Source of the DNA: Candolleomyces eurysporus
Lineage: Eukaryota > Basidiomycota > Agaricomycetes > Agaricales > Psathyrellaceae
DNA: 64,000 bases
NCBI GenBank assembly: GCA_027579435.1
Contig: JANBPK010000862.1
Coordinates: 59,711 to 123,710, forward strand
Direction of reading: 5' to 3'
Under the pieces are notes generated by a model. It was not told where the DNA came from. It made no database searches and saw only the letters and a program-made list of their open reading frames with translations. Shown here piece after piece: positions 49,694-61,564 of this stretch. Position numbers and translations under genes: made by a program. How positions within the stretch are numbered: the first letter of the stretch is position 1; each line of letters begins with the position of its first letter.

Positions 49694-51444
49694 TCAACGT
49701 ACATCACCCAGGCCATCCTGATACTGCACAGAGTATATTGGGGAAACTTGCACCGTTCGCATCTGCTGAGCATCAGGTAGCCGCAACCCGTTATCAAGCT
49801 GGTGCCGCTGGATCGTGTTTGCCCGGGAAGTCGGTATCGATGCTGAGGCTTGGTGACCACGATTCAAAGGTGGGCCTGGCAGCTCCAACCCTGGAGCTTG
49901 GCTGATACTTGTAGCATTCGCGCTGTCCGGTAGTGCGTGGACGTGCGCATGTGTCCGGACTTCAAGTTCTGGAACGGGAGGTGTAGCATTCGCTCTACCA
50001 GGTGGCGCGTGGACGTGTGTATGAGTCCGGGCTTCGAGTTCTGGATGTGGGTAGGGAAGCATAGCATTCGCTCCATTAGGTGGAGCGTAAATGTGTGTAT
50101 TACGGGCTTCTGGATGGGGAGGGGCTGCGTGCAAGAGCACGGTACCCAAATGGGGGGGGAATAGGCGTATAAGCCTGAGGAATTGGTGGTCGGTGCTGAG
50201 CATGATTGAAGAGCGTTTCCAGGTCGTCTCGGCTGTTCAGCCGAATGTGTCTCTGTTTCCGATGCCAAAATAGAAGGAGGAGGAGGATGATGATAATGAC
50301 GAGGCCACCGAGCGAAACTCCAACAGCCACGGCAACAGTTGGGGTCTTCGTTGTCAATGAATTTGGATCAGGGACGGTGCCAGTTTTTATTGGGCCAGAA
50401 TTAGTGGATGTTCCTAGGCTCGAAGGAGAGTCGGGAGCAGTTTGGGTGACGGGTACGCTTCCTCCACCAGACATACGGACATTCGTGCCTCCTTCAATGA
50501 AGAAACGGTCTACCATCAGTGGCATCGATTCAGATCCTTCGGCTCCTTGGTATGTGACCACCAGAGTATGAGTACCCGCAGATAACCCAGACACTTCAAA
50601 CAACCGGCGGTTGTAGTCATCACTGCCAGCTCCTCCTCGAATGGTAAAGGAGACAGGTGAGCCACCGTCGATTGTGTAGGTGCCTGTAGAATTAGTATTG
50701 GAAAAGGACGAGTGGTAATTGCCCAACAGAGTGATCCCAGTGCCTTCGAGGATCAAATCCAAGGTCAGGGTCAGTTGGAATGCCGCCACAGAATACGAAA
50801 TCTCACCAGAAAATGGAAATGTCACGGTACTTCCCCTCGTCCGCGTAATGAAAGCCATTCCTCTAAAAGACTCCCACCCAGAACTGTAGCGCAGGTCTTG
50901 ATCATTCTGAGCAGCGTCAATCGTTTCTCCACTGACAGCGTCCGTTGGGACATATTGTATCTCGTCAAACCAGAAGGTCCTGCCTTTGGTTCTTACGACA
51001 AGTTCAATTGTATGTTGTCCTGGGATGAGGTCCGGGAAAGAGCAGAATGGCCACCGGTTGATGGAACTTTCAGTAGGCCTTGAGCTACCACCTTTACCAG
51101 CAGCACTGACTATGCCATCGAGGACGCATTCCCAGTTGGGGTCGGGTTCAGTAGACCCAGCTTCGAATTCAGGGTCAGTGGTGCCGAATATATCAGCCTT
51201 GGTTCCTAAAAAAAAGTTGAGGAGGATTCAGGTTAAAAATCCAGCAACTGAAGAAGTACTCACCGCTGAAGGTAAAGGACAATTTCGCTCCATCGACATT
51301 CGATCCTCGAAGCGTATTGCGGTATACTGGACCGTGTCTTCCCCGGTTGTTGTAGGCGTCGCCGCTCCCCGCGGTCCAGTTGTCTGTAAACTGGATTCGA
51401 TTATCCCTGTCGTCGATTATTACTTCCCGTGTTCTTTCTGTCAT
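49694..51444 (-). CDS. Double beta-sandwich single-pass membrane protein, array member 1
   Basis: Exons 51444-51264, 51205-50807 and 50743-49694. Extracellular domain 1: VIIDDRDNRIQFTDNW ... LSFTFSG|TKADIFGT, with WECVLDG and GQHTIELVV / FWFDEIQY. Domain 2: YSSGWESF ... VTFPFSG|TGITLLGNYH, then YTIDGGSPVSFTIRGG, YNRRLFEVSGLSAGTHTL and PLMVDRFFIEGG. A Ser/Thr/Pro stalk leads to one membrane helix (AVAVGVSLGGLVIIIILLLLLF) with basic HRKQRHIR after it, then a long cytosolic tail. The frame breaks in an 8-G run at 50152-50159; removing one base restores a tail like that of member 2, about 542 residues in all. The end has SPIY instead of PPxY and reads 11 residues past the sister stop. No clear signal peptide from this ATG. 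Confidence 0.78.
49911..50130 (-). repeat. Three degenerate tandem repeats in the cytosolic tail of array member 1
   Basis: Copies start at about 49911, 49983 and 50061 (spacing 72 and 78 bp) and encode units of the form PELEARTHTHVHAPPGRANA. The third is the most diverged. The sister proteins have only one related unit, so the repeat grew in this copy. Confidence 0.7.
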
Positions 51445-53055
51445 AGCCAGCGCGTAAAGAGATGTGGAGAGGGAGGAGGCTGAGAAAGTGGCGGTCAATG
51501 GATTGAAGGTTTATGGGTGCCTTCCGCTTGTTCCGGAATGGGATTGGCAGTGCCGGCACCTTACCTACTTCCTTACCTACCCACTCAGTGACCGGACCAT
51601 TGGATTCTATGGAGACTTGCGGGAGGATTGTTGTTGGTTCCGAGTATAAAGCAGTGTACGTCGTCGGTTCGTCCGAACAATGAAATGCCCACCGATCCCA
51701 TCAAACTCATTCAACACGCTGTATTGAGCAGTGCATCTAGGAGGCGATCCCAAAGATTATACAGACGGCTGACGCACCTCACGGATACCGCTATACTCTT
51801 GTACAAAGCGTACCATGGATCTGAGGTGGCGTCGTACTATCTCTTGGGTCCTGCCGCGAATGGTTGGAGGGAGGCGGGTTTAATTCAGGCGAACTCTGGC
51901 TAAGTCGCTTGGCTTGAGATAGGGTTGATATTGTAAATGTTTATTCGACAACTGGTTGACACCCGGCTGTGGAAGTTGATGACATTCTATCAGATTCAGG
52001 AATGTTGGGCGGATAGACCGCTACCAATTGGGCCACTCGTGTCAGAAAGGATAGAGCGTGAGACTGCCAGCCTGGGCAGGTCGAGTCAGAGGGAGGGATG
52101 AGAAATGGACAAGACCGCGAGCTTGCACCAGTCACGCCCATTATTGGCAGCCTCTTCATAGCTTTCGTTCCCGAGCCAAGTGTCGTTGAAAGTGGTGACA
52201 CTTGTCTGACTTTCCCTTGAGCCACAAGACCGAACAGCCAACAACAGCAGAAACAAAGCGCCAATGTCGCTACGCCAACAATGACGGCACAAAGACGATG
52301 CGGGAGAGTATTCAGGATGTCACGATCGGTAAAACAGGCCCTGACGGAAAGCAGTGCGCTGGGGATTGGAGACTTTCAACTGCGCGTCAAAACAGGCCAA
52401 CAGCATTTGGCAGAATCCTTGGATAGACACAAGGGCTAAGTCATCCGTGACCCCTATCATTTTGCCCAGAGTTCGACAGGTTGTGTCGAAAAAGTGCCGC
52501 TAGACATTTGATTATGCGAGTGAGATGAGAGTTTGAAGCAAAAGACGTCGTTGACGCGCGATCAAAACATGTGTAATGTCACGGTGTCGTTACTACGTAC
52601 TAGTACCTACTCAAATTTGATCCTCGTCTTCTGCACGGATCTGCAAGGAACCAGACAAACTGCAGCCTCTAGACGCACAAGAAAATCATCCACCGAGCAC
52701 GGAACACTGGTTTAATTATAACATGTATAATACATACTCCACTGGTATTCAAGTATGACCATCGAGCCACCCACCGAAACAAATTTATCAGAGCTCAAAA
52801 GCATACGACTCAGATTGAAAGTCGAGAGAGGGACCGGGAGTTGTAAGCATCCAAAGGTGATAATGGAAGAAAAATCGCGAGTATATAATAGAAGGGGAAT
52901 TACAAGGAATGAATTCGCATAGGTATAGACCAAGGTCCAAGTAGAGGTACTTGTAGTATACTCAGTAGCGTCAGAACAGTAAAGGAGCGGCAGGCCTCGT
53001 TTAGAGGAATGGCTAGCTATAATAAAACATACCAACGCGAATCGTCCAAATCGTA
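51445..53055. other. 1.6-kb spacer inside the membrane protein array
   Basis: Only short open frames. 51681-51903 (plus) has a simple frame without motif. No gene is supported. Confidence 0.35.
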
Positions 53056-54842
53056 CTATTGTACAGAATACAAAGGAGGGACCTCCACCGTCTCCATCTG
53101 CTGCTCATCCTGAGGTAGCCGCACCCCACTATCCTGATGCTGTAAAACCGCAATCCTCGTGTTGGTGGCAGAAGAAGTCGACATCGATCCTGAGGTTTGG
53201 TGACCATTGGTCGAAGATTGCGGCACCGTTGACTGCGCATAGTCCGAGGACAGACCTGAGAAAGTTGACTCCGGGACACTGTTGAAATTCGTCACAGTAG
53301 CGTTTGCAGTCTGAGGCAGTGCGAGCGCGCGTTTATACCGAGTTTCTGGATGGGGAGCCGCTGCATACGAGAGTATGGTGCCCGAAGGGGCGGACATGGT
53401 AGGAACTGGCGTAGAAGCCTGAGGAATCCCCGGTTGATGTTTAGCATGATCGAACAGAGTATCGAGTTCGTCCGAACTGCTCAACCGAATGCGTCTCCGC
53501 CTCCTGAGCCAGAATAGGCACAGAATGAGAACGACAAGGGCGAGGACACCAAGCGTAACTCCAACGGCGATGGGCACAGTCGGGGTGTTCGTTGAGCTCG
53601 GGTTCAGGTTATTGCTGTTTGCTGAACCACCTGGGCCGCCCGACCTGCTGGGGTCACCGGTTTCCAATGGGTCATGATTCCCAGTGGGGTCACCGGAATA
53701 TTGTGAAGGCAGTTGCCCAGAATTGGAAACTTGGGTCGTTGAAGTCCCTGTGGGGTTGCCGACGGTACGGGTGGAGCTACCGATTTCCGAGCCGGATGTT
53801 GTTGAACTCGAGCTTGGGTCAGGATTGATTTGGGTGACCCCTCCGCCTCCCCCACCAGGTGCGGGTGATTGAGCACGAAGATTCGTGCCTCCCTCGATGA
53901 AGAAACGGTCTACCATCAATGGCATAGATCCTTCACCCCCTTGGTATGTGACCACCAAAGTATGGGTGCCCGCAGACAAACCAGACGCTTCGAATAATCG
54001 ACGATTGTAATCATCACTGCCAGCTCCTCCTCGAATAGTAAAGGAGACTGGTGAGCCACCGTCGATTGTGTAACTGCCCGCAGAAGGATTATTGGGAAAG
54101 TCCGTATGGTAGTTTCCCAGCAGGGTAATTCCAGTGCCTTCGAGACGAGATGAACGTAAATGAATGGTTGTTGTACCAACTTGGTGTCATCAAAAACTCA
54201 CCGGAAAATGGGAACGTCACAGTACTTCCCCTCGTCCTCGTAATAAAAGCGATGTCCCTGTATGACTCCCATCCTGCACTATAACTCAGGTCCTGATCAC
54301 CCTGACCAGCATCGATCGTCTCTCCTCTAACCACGCCCGTTGGGGTATATTGGATCTCGTCGAACCAAAAGGTCCTGCCTCTGGTCCTCACAATGAGTTC
54401 GATTGTATGCTGTCCCGGGCTGAGGTTCGAGAAAATGCAAAAGGGCCACTGATTGATGGAACCTTCTCCAGGGTTTGAGCTCGCGCCTTTGGCAGCAGAA
54501 TTCACTCTGCCATCGAGGACGCAATCCCAGTTGGGATCGGGATCAGTCGACCCATCTTCGAATTCGGGGTCGGTGGTTCCCAGTATTTCTGCTTTGCTAC
54601 CTACACGGAAGGCGATGAGAAAAGCTTGTAGAAAAATACTGAAACCTAGGGAAACGCTCACCGCTGAAGGTAAAGGACAATTTCGCGCCATCGGTGTTCG
54701 ACCCTTGAAGCGTGTTGCGGTACACTGGACCATGTCTTCCTCGGTTGTTGTAGGCGTCACCGTTCGCTGCACTCCAGCTGCCTGTAAATTGGACTCGACG
54801 ATCCCTGTCGTCGATGTTGACCGACCGCGTTTGTTCTGTCAT
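53056..54842 (-). CDS. Double beta-sandwich single-pass membrane protein, array member 2
   Basis: Exons 54842-54662, 54600-54202 and 54137-53056 close without error to 553 residues. It is a near-twin of member 1 in both extracellular domains (SVNIDDRDRRVQFTGSW ... LSFTFSG|SKAEILGT; VTFPFSG|TGITLLGNYH ... PLMVDRFFIEGG). The Gly/Ser/Thr-rich stalk (APGGGGGG, then many GDP and SGS units) is longer. One membrane helix (VPIAVGVTLGVLALVVLILCLF) is followed by a basic stop-transfer (LRRRRRIRL). The tail ends HQDSGVRLPQDEQQ then VEVPPLYSVQ, containing a PPxY motif. Exons 1 and 2 have exactly the same length as in member 1 (181 and 399 bp). It is likely a plasma-membrane glycan- or ligand-binding protein; that is inference from domain type. 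Confidence 0.82.
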
Positions 54843-55137
54843 AGCCAGGGAATAAATAGATCAGAGAAGAAAGGAAGTTGGGAAGGGGGCGGTAAATGGA
54901 CCATTCGAGAGTTTGTAGACACCGGGCGCCCGCCAACGCCGACTAAGCGTACAGCTCTCTTCTTCAGCGCCGAATGTAATGGTTTGATGTCGTGGAGTGG
55001 ATACCAGACGGTAGCTACCAACTGATTTCACTCCGGCATCGGCAGAGCTGGGAAGAATATAGGTTCAGACTTCGACTGAAAAGGTTAGTTCGTATTTGAT
55101 GATGTCCGCCGATCTTATTTTACCCTCTCGGGATTTT

Positions 55138-56813
55138 CTACTGAGCGGTGTATACTGGAGGCAATTCCAAAACTTCCACGGACGGGTGATCCGCCAGCCG
55201 AACGCCGCTATCCTCGTGTACAAAGCGTACCGTTTGAGGTGGCGCCACATTGTCCTCTGATTGAGGCGAACTATTGGAGGGGCGCGTGGTCAAGTCCGGC
55301 GGCAGCGGGACAGCTGCTGAAGGTCGATTCTCCTGGGATGCAGGATTATTCAACGACTGGTTAACGTCTGAGGCTGGAAGTGGGCGTTGACTCTCTCCAT
55401 GTTCTGGCTGATTCGAATCCAAATTGTTGGGCGAGGGTACCCGCTTGTTCCTGCCAGTGGTTCGGCGACTCGTGCCAGATGCAGAGCGCGAGGCTCCCTT
55501 TACAGGTGCATTGAGACGATCGGATGGAGGGAGGATGAATGGAACGAGACCGGCACGTTGACCCGTCGGAGGACCCGAGGGAGGACCACCGATATCCACA
55601 ATTTCATCGTCTACAAACTTCGTCAGGGAATTCCAAAACAAGAGGGATTGGCGCCTCACCACGGAAAGGAGTGACCTCTGAGCCTTCTTTCGAGCGTGGG
55701 GGTTGAGCGTTTCTTCGCCTTATGAATTTGAAGACCAAAACCGCGAGCAGTAGGGATGCTAAGGTACCACCCACTACCCCACCAATAAGATCGGTACGAG
55801 GCGAGTCCCCGGGATCCAGATCTTGAATTTCGGATGTTAGAAGGTTAGACCCCCCCTCAATCTGAAAGCCCTTCACTAACAGCCTGATGTCCGGGAAGTC
55901 CTCTTCCTGGCTCAGGTAGGTCAAATTTAGTGTATGCACTTGGGATGAATCAAACTGTTTGAGTGAAAATATTGGACATCTCGAGCAATTCGACACGATC
56001 GACCCGAAAGGGCGGAGTTCGTGGGGGGTGACGGGGCCATCATCGAGAGTGTATTGGATTTTGACTCGAGGCTGGGGACCATCGTGGAGCACGAGACTAC
56101 GGTCTTGGTAGTCAGAATGCAGAGATATTCCGTGGCCTATGAAAGTGCATATAAGGGTGTTAACCCATCAGATCTTCTTGAACGTAGCACTCACCAGAGA
56201 AAGATACAGTGGTGAAACTCCCTGGCGTCGATGTAGAGTACTCGCCTTCACCCTGTGTCCAACCTGGAGAGTATTTGATGTCAGGATCAGTGGGGCTCAT
56301 ACTGATAGACGTGAGCCCTCCCGTCCGTTCGATAGCCCCCGATGGAATATATTCAATTTGGTCCAAGGGCATAGTGCCCGATTTCACCGAAAATCCAACC
56401 GTATGGCTTTGAGGGGGCAGGTCATGAAACGTGCAATGCTCAGATTGCTTTCCGGGAATTGGGGGTTGTTGGGGGACACGCGGAACCACTTTCCCATCGA
56501 GAATGCAGTCAAAGTCATGGTTGGAGCCATTTTGGAAGGATAACACAGGGAATGTGCCCAATATTCGGGCGGAAGTACCTAAAGTGAGATTAGCACATAA
56601 ACACGTACATCCGTTTGAAAGGATGGACTTACCATTGAACGACAAAAATGCGCTCGATCCATTTTCGAGTACCAGGTGATTAACCCCATAAGTTTCCGAT
56701 GGATTGTCGTCAGGCTGCATACGTAGAATGACGTTGAAACTGATATTACTGCCGGAGTACGAGATTTGCGGGTCTCCGCTATCGACTCTCACCCAGCGAC
56801 CATACTCGGGCAT
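55138..56813 (-). CDS. Double beta-sandwich single-pass membrane protein, array member 3 (diverged)
   Basis: Exons 56813-56633, 56578-56195, 56136-55660 and 55610-55138 give 504 residues. Exon 1 is again 181 bp. The domains follow the family plan but are far diverged: YGRWVRVDSGDPQISYSG ... LSFNG|TSARILGT with FDCILDG and PLDQIEYIP, then KYSPGWTQGEGEY ... VSFSG|HGISLHSDY. One membrane helix (DLIGGVVGGTLASLLLAVLVF) is followed by KFIRRR and a tail ending FVHEDSGVRL then EVLELPPVYTAQ. An extra 49-bp intron (55659-55611) splits the tail. The ATG at 56813 is preferred to one 12 codons upstream because it keeps the shared exon length. Confidence 0.8.
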
Positions 56814-57143
56814 GACTGAGGGAAAGTCAAGTGGAAAGCGCAGAGTCACGGGGGAGATTGAGGGAGGGAGAGAGGGAAAGAAGGGGCAGTCTGAAGCCTC
56901 ATCCGGTCCAAAATTTCCCCATTATGAAGAAGCCTATTACCGCCAGGAGAAGTCGTACAGCCTGAGTTCTTGACGGTTCGAGCAGGGAAGGGAGCTGGCG
57001 CTCACAAAGCAGGTTGTTAAGAACACAATAGTAGCTTGTGGAAGAAAAACGATCAGATCGAAGATACCCAGCTCTGGACGCTCAACATACAGCGTCTAGT
57101 TTCTGAATTGAAGAACAACCCGAAGAGCAGGGCCCCGAGTCGC
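56814..57143. other. Intergenic region
   Basis: Purine-rich near 56848-56900; no gene is seen. It should contain the promoter of array member 3. Confidence 0.4.
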
Positions 57144-57531
57144 TCACATGACTGATATCTTCCCGAGCACAATTAGAAGATGGCTGAAGCCTAGAGTTCC
57201 TGATGAGACATTGGCACGAAACTTTCCATAGCTATGGCCAAGAAGGTCTGGAAGCCCGCGAGATTCTAGAGGCGGTAGCTGCACATCCCATGGAAGCAGA
57301 CTCGTGGTACTAGCGCTGTAGAACCTACCGCTTCTTGAAAACATAGATTCTACCCCAGCCTTTGGGGGCTCAAGATTGAGTATCATGCCATAATCAGAGA
57401 CTTGAACCGAGGTCGGCCTATCCATCGCCTTCATCGACGTTGTAGGCTGCAAGCGAGAAGAATCTGCAGGGTGCCGAAAGTGTCAGCCACGCAACGAAAG
57501 GTGTCCACATGAACGTACCAGAGAAAGCCAT
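57144..57531 (-). CDS. Hypothetical small protein, two exons (tentative)
   Basis: The ATG at 57531 (MAFS) plus a 13-bp first exon, a GT-AG intron of about 54 bp (57518 to near 57465) and a second exon to the stop at 57144 give about 110 residues. The product reads DSSRLQPTTSMKAMDRPTS, then SDYGMILNLEPPKAG, and ends hydrophobic (GFSHLLIVLGKISVM). No domain is recognised. It may be part of a larger gene: a further open frame lies upstream at 57543-57731 (MSSTDMLLEFEILVGDSG). Low certainty. Confidence 0.3.
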
Positions 57532-57734
57532 AATCACCCTGATTAAATAATCGCCTCGATATCAGCATCCTCACATATACGCAGATGGTTTGGAGGGCGC
57601 AACGAGAAACGTGTCCTTGAGCTTGAGCTGCGTTTCCTTGAACCACTAAGCACGCTTGTACATCTCGCCGAGGACGACCCACTGTCACCCACCAAAATTT
57701 CAAATTCAAGCAGCATATCAGTGCTCGACATATA

Positions 57735-58502
57735 CGATTGAAAAAAAGGGTGGGAGAAGGGAGGAGTTATATACATGAGATGATAAAAAAACAACGTGAA
57801 AAAGGGAGATCCTAAGCAAGAACTTGAGGGGGGAAGAGTTCAAGAGGAAATTGTTGAAAGATGTATGTATATAATCCACAGGTTGGCGGGTAAGCGTAAA
57901 ACATGAAAGGGGTTGGTATACTAGGCCAGCGACAGCGGTTCGAAAGAGGTGAAGAAAGCTGCGACGAACCGCAGCAACAGTACCAGCTACAAGCTTTACA
58001 CGGAAAAAACAGGCAAAACTTGCGGCGCAGCACAGAAGGGAGGGGTAACGCGAAACGACCGAGGGCCAAAATCTAAAGGAATAAGATTAGGTAAAGCGGG
58101 GAAGCGACATAGACTGGTGGTAGACCGTTTGCCGAAGGATACATACGGCAGCAGCTCCACACACGTCCACATCCCGGCAGCATCAACTAAACATTCGAAG
58201 GAAATAAAAGCGAAGAAAAAAATGGGGTAAAATAGCGTTTCGCGCTTAGGTAGGGAAAGGGTAAGGGGTAAGTAGGAGAGGGGTAGACAGACAGCGGATG
58301 AAGGGTATCGAACGACTCCTCAGAACCATCCAATCACACAAAAGTAGTACATTACACCGACGCGTTCAACGGGGGGAGACAAAATGGGGGGAAACGATGA
58401 ACCAGGAGAGTGCGAAAGAAGAAGATCCAGCCAACCGCGCAGACCAGAACACGGGGGGGAAAGTGGGGAAGTATCATCGAAAGACTATAAAAACAGGATT
58501 GT
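57735..58502. other. Non-coding, probable 3' UTR side of the mucin-like membrane protein
   Basis: Purine-rich on the plus strand with many A-rich runs (for example 58200-58225). No gene signal. The following minus-strand gene ends at 58503, so part of this is its 3' UTR. Confidence 0.4.
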
Positions 58503-60254
58503 TTACATGCCCCCGTAGGCGTCGTTAGGATCATACACGGTGTGAGTGGAAATGGGACGGGCACCGCCAGCTTTGGGCTCTGGCTTGGGAGCCGCAGCCG
58601 CAGCCGCAGGGGCCGCAGCAGGAGTGGAAGCAGCAGCGCTAGAGCTCGAGCTTGCACCCTCAGCCGACATCACAACCGGAGTCTTCTGGTCCCTCTGCAT
58701 ATTCACGTACTTCCCGTCATCGTCAGAATACGCGGGAGGAGCGCTATCATCTTCGTCTGCGGGACTTCCATTTCGCAGCAGGTACCTACTAGACTCCTGG
58801 GTACCGCCGGAGTGAGAAGAAGACGAACCCGACGAAGGCGAAGGACCACGGTTGATCATAGGGGACGTTTCAGAGAACGGATTAGCCGGTTGGCTAATCG
58901 GAGTGGCCGGAGTGGAGACGTTCGCTTGGTTGCCGCTCATCTGAGGACCAAAGTTGTTGTGGTACTGTTGCTGAGGGGGGTGCTGCTGGCCGTTATAATT
59001 GGGGTATCCATGAGGAGCAAATTGTTGCTGCTGCTGTTGATGAGGGTGATGGGGATTTTGGGAATAAGGAGCATAGGGGGCGGGTCCACCATAGGCACCG
59101 ACGCCTGCGCCGTAACCGCCGCCATAACTGCGGTCGGAATACTGGTTATACATGTTCTGCCCACCATAAGGGATGGGAGCAGCACCACCAGGGTGAGGCG
59201 CACCATAAGCAGAGGGAGCCTGGTGCATAGACGCGCCACCATACATGGATGGAGCACCATTGTAAACGCTACCATTGCCATCGCGGTCGAACTGTCGGTC
59301 GAACTGGCCTCCGAACTGGGGCTCGGAGCTGAATTGCGACGCTCCGTCGTTATACGGGTAGGCCGACGAAGGAGGAGGGGGAGGCACAGGATTATTACGC
59401 TTCCTCTCGATCATGCTGGGCGGTCGAGGAGTCTGCGAATCCTTGTCATTCAAGATAAGTGCAGACTTGCGGAAGCTCGCGCTGAACGCTTCACGGTCCT
59501 GTTTTCTCCTACGAACGCGACGCTGTGGGCCAAAAAGCGTATTAAAAACTGAAGAAAAGATAGACGCGAGTATGGACGTACCACAATGAACCCAGCGATG
59601 ATTGCAATCAGGATAAGACCTCCAAGAACACCTGCTACAATTCCAACAATCGTTCCAGCAGACTGCGTAGAGCCAGTCGTTTGAGACCCAAGCGAAGTTC
59701 CGGTTGGTTGTGACGATCGAGTACTCGTGACAGTCTCGACGGCCGGAAGATTAAGCGTGTTGGAGGTAGTCGTGAGCAAGCCGCGGCCCTACAAAACAAA
59801 ATATCATCAGATACAGATAGTCCCAACAAAAAATCAGCAACATACCGTGGCAGTGGGGGTCGTAGCGGTTGTGGTGGTGGGGGTTGGGGTAGTGGACGTC
59901 GTCGAGGTGGTTCCTGACGTAGTCGACGAAGTAGAATCACTTGTGTTCGAGGTCACGGACGTGGTTGGTCGAACCGGCCCAGTGGTCGACGGCGAGGTAG
60001 TCGTAGGCGTGGTGGGCCTGACCGGGGTCGTGGTCGTCGGACGAACAGGGGGAGTCGGTGTCGGGGCCCGGATAACGGTCGCGGTCAGCGTCGCGGTGGT
60101 GTGCGCTGCATTTACGGGGCAACAAGTTCAATGGAGTACGGCCACCAAGCGAATGATCGAACGTACGCCTCGTAATGGTAGTGGTTATGACCGTCCGAAC
60201 CTGCCTCCTCTGGTGACGACGGAGGTTCCCCAATGCAAAGTGTTCATTCTGCAT
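58503..60254 (-). CDS. Mucin-like single-pass membrane protein ending in DAYGGM (copy 1)
   Basis: Exons 60254-60167, 60105-59846, 59788-59582 and 59522-58503 close to 524 residues. The extracellular part is almost only Thr, Ser and Pro (repeats of PVRPTT, TTSTTSTTPTPTTTT), so it should be heavily O-glycosylated. One membrane helix follows (AGTIVGIVAGVLGGLILIAIIAGFIV), then a basic juxtamembrane segment (RRVRRRKQDREAF) with FRKSAL. A long Gly/Tyr/Gln/Pro-rich tail (YGGGYGAGVGAYGG, HQQQQQQ) ends VYDPNDAYGGM. The layout resembles wall-stress sensors (Mid2/Wsc class) but no WSC or CBM domain is seen. The N-terminus is not a classical signal peptide, so the first exon is uncertain. A paralogue lies downstream at 63232. 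Confidence 0.75.
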
Positions 60255-61560
60255 GTTTCGCGACAAAGTTTAACTCCTTGAATATAGTTCGGTTTTTAAT
60301 GTAAGGGCGTCCAAAGGTGGAATTTCTTGGCTGAGATATATGAATGGTGGTGAAGCCAAGACGGAGAAGATAAATAACAAATAAAGATCGTGGCTGAAAG
60401 GACAGGAAGGGGCTCGAGGACAAGCCTGTAGGCGTCGAGGAGGGACTGGGGGATGGAGGAGAAGGTGAGAAGGAAGGAACGATTCTGCAAACATGGCAGG
60501 ACTTTCCGGGGGGNTCACGTTTCCAGCCTCGGGTGCTTTCAATCAGATGTCAGTTGCTGGGGTAACCCGACCTATTTTGATCTGCATTTTCCGTAATTTT
60601 CTCCTTTATTCGCTTTAGCAGTCCCTTTGAGTCGGCGAGGCTCCGGTCTCGACGAAAAATAAAGAGGCCAGAGGCAAGCTATCCAAAGGACTCTTGAGGA
60701 GCCGTATCCTGGTCGTACCCTAGGGCGATGTGGTGCACACCGCACCTAGGAACCTGGCCACACGGGACGTCATCTATGATCTCGAGTTGACTGTTGGACA
60801 ACCCGCCATCTCAACTGGCCACCTGGACAGACCTGGACTGGTACACACCTGTACCCACAGCTCATGCACTCTCCTGGTTACTTACGGCGCTACCTGCCTA
60901 CCGGACCGCTGCGACCCTTCGCCTCTCTCAGAGCCGGAGTCTATTTGGCGAGGAAAACAAGGGACCCCTCCTCGAACTCCTTTTCCTACGCAACCCTGGG
61001 CAGCTGAGCCGAAATTTCTGAAGTTTCCCAGCCCCTCTTGAGCCACTGCTTTGTTCAGATTCTGGTACCGGTACCATGCTCTGCAGCTGTTGGTCTCCAC
61101 TTCCCAAGAGCTTCTCGCACCGTTCTTTCGCGTGGAGAACTGCTCAATGACTCAGATTGAATCATACCATTGATACACATCGACGTATCTGCATCCGCCT
61201 TTGAAAAAAAAACAAGAAGTGCCTGGATTCAACTGGGCACTCCCGCGAAATATCCATTCTCTGAATTCGGCCTCGAGCTAAAGCACTCCTAACTCCTAGT
61301 TCAAAACGTGGTCTTGGAAATCAAAAGTCGCACCGACATCAACGCATGCGCAGGACGCTGTAACTTGTATCACCAATATCTAAATATCATGATGATGATA
61401 GACCGACCGAACTTGTCCTGTGCCAAGGAGCTCGGGGAGGTGATAGAGGGCGATAGAAAGCCTCAAGCTTCGACACCACCCAATCCATCCATCCACCATC
61501 TACGCGTCAGACGACCATCCATCCATCTGTCTAACTGTCTTTCTAAATGTGTTTCTATCA
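60255..61560. other. 1.3-kb intergenic region
   Basis: The first 280 bp, read on the minus strand, are CT-rich and should be the promoter and 5' UTR of the mucin-like gene. An ambiguous base lies at 60514 in a G run. Open frames at 60730-61041 have no motif. No gene is supported. Confidence 0.35.
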
Positions 61561-61564
61561 AAGT

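Noticed and set aside
58542..59552. A 336-residue plus-strand open frame opposite the mucin-like protein tail
   Set aside because: It is a shadow of the Gly/Gln/Pro-rich tail on the minus strand, which has the conserved splice site and DAYGGM end.
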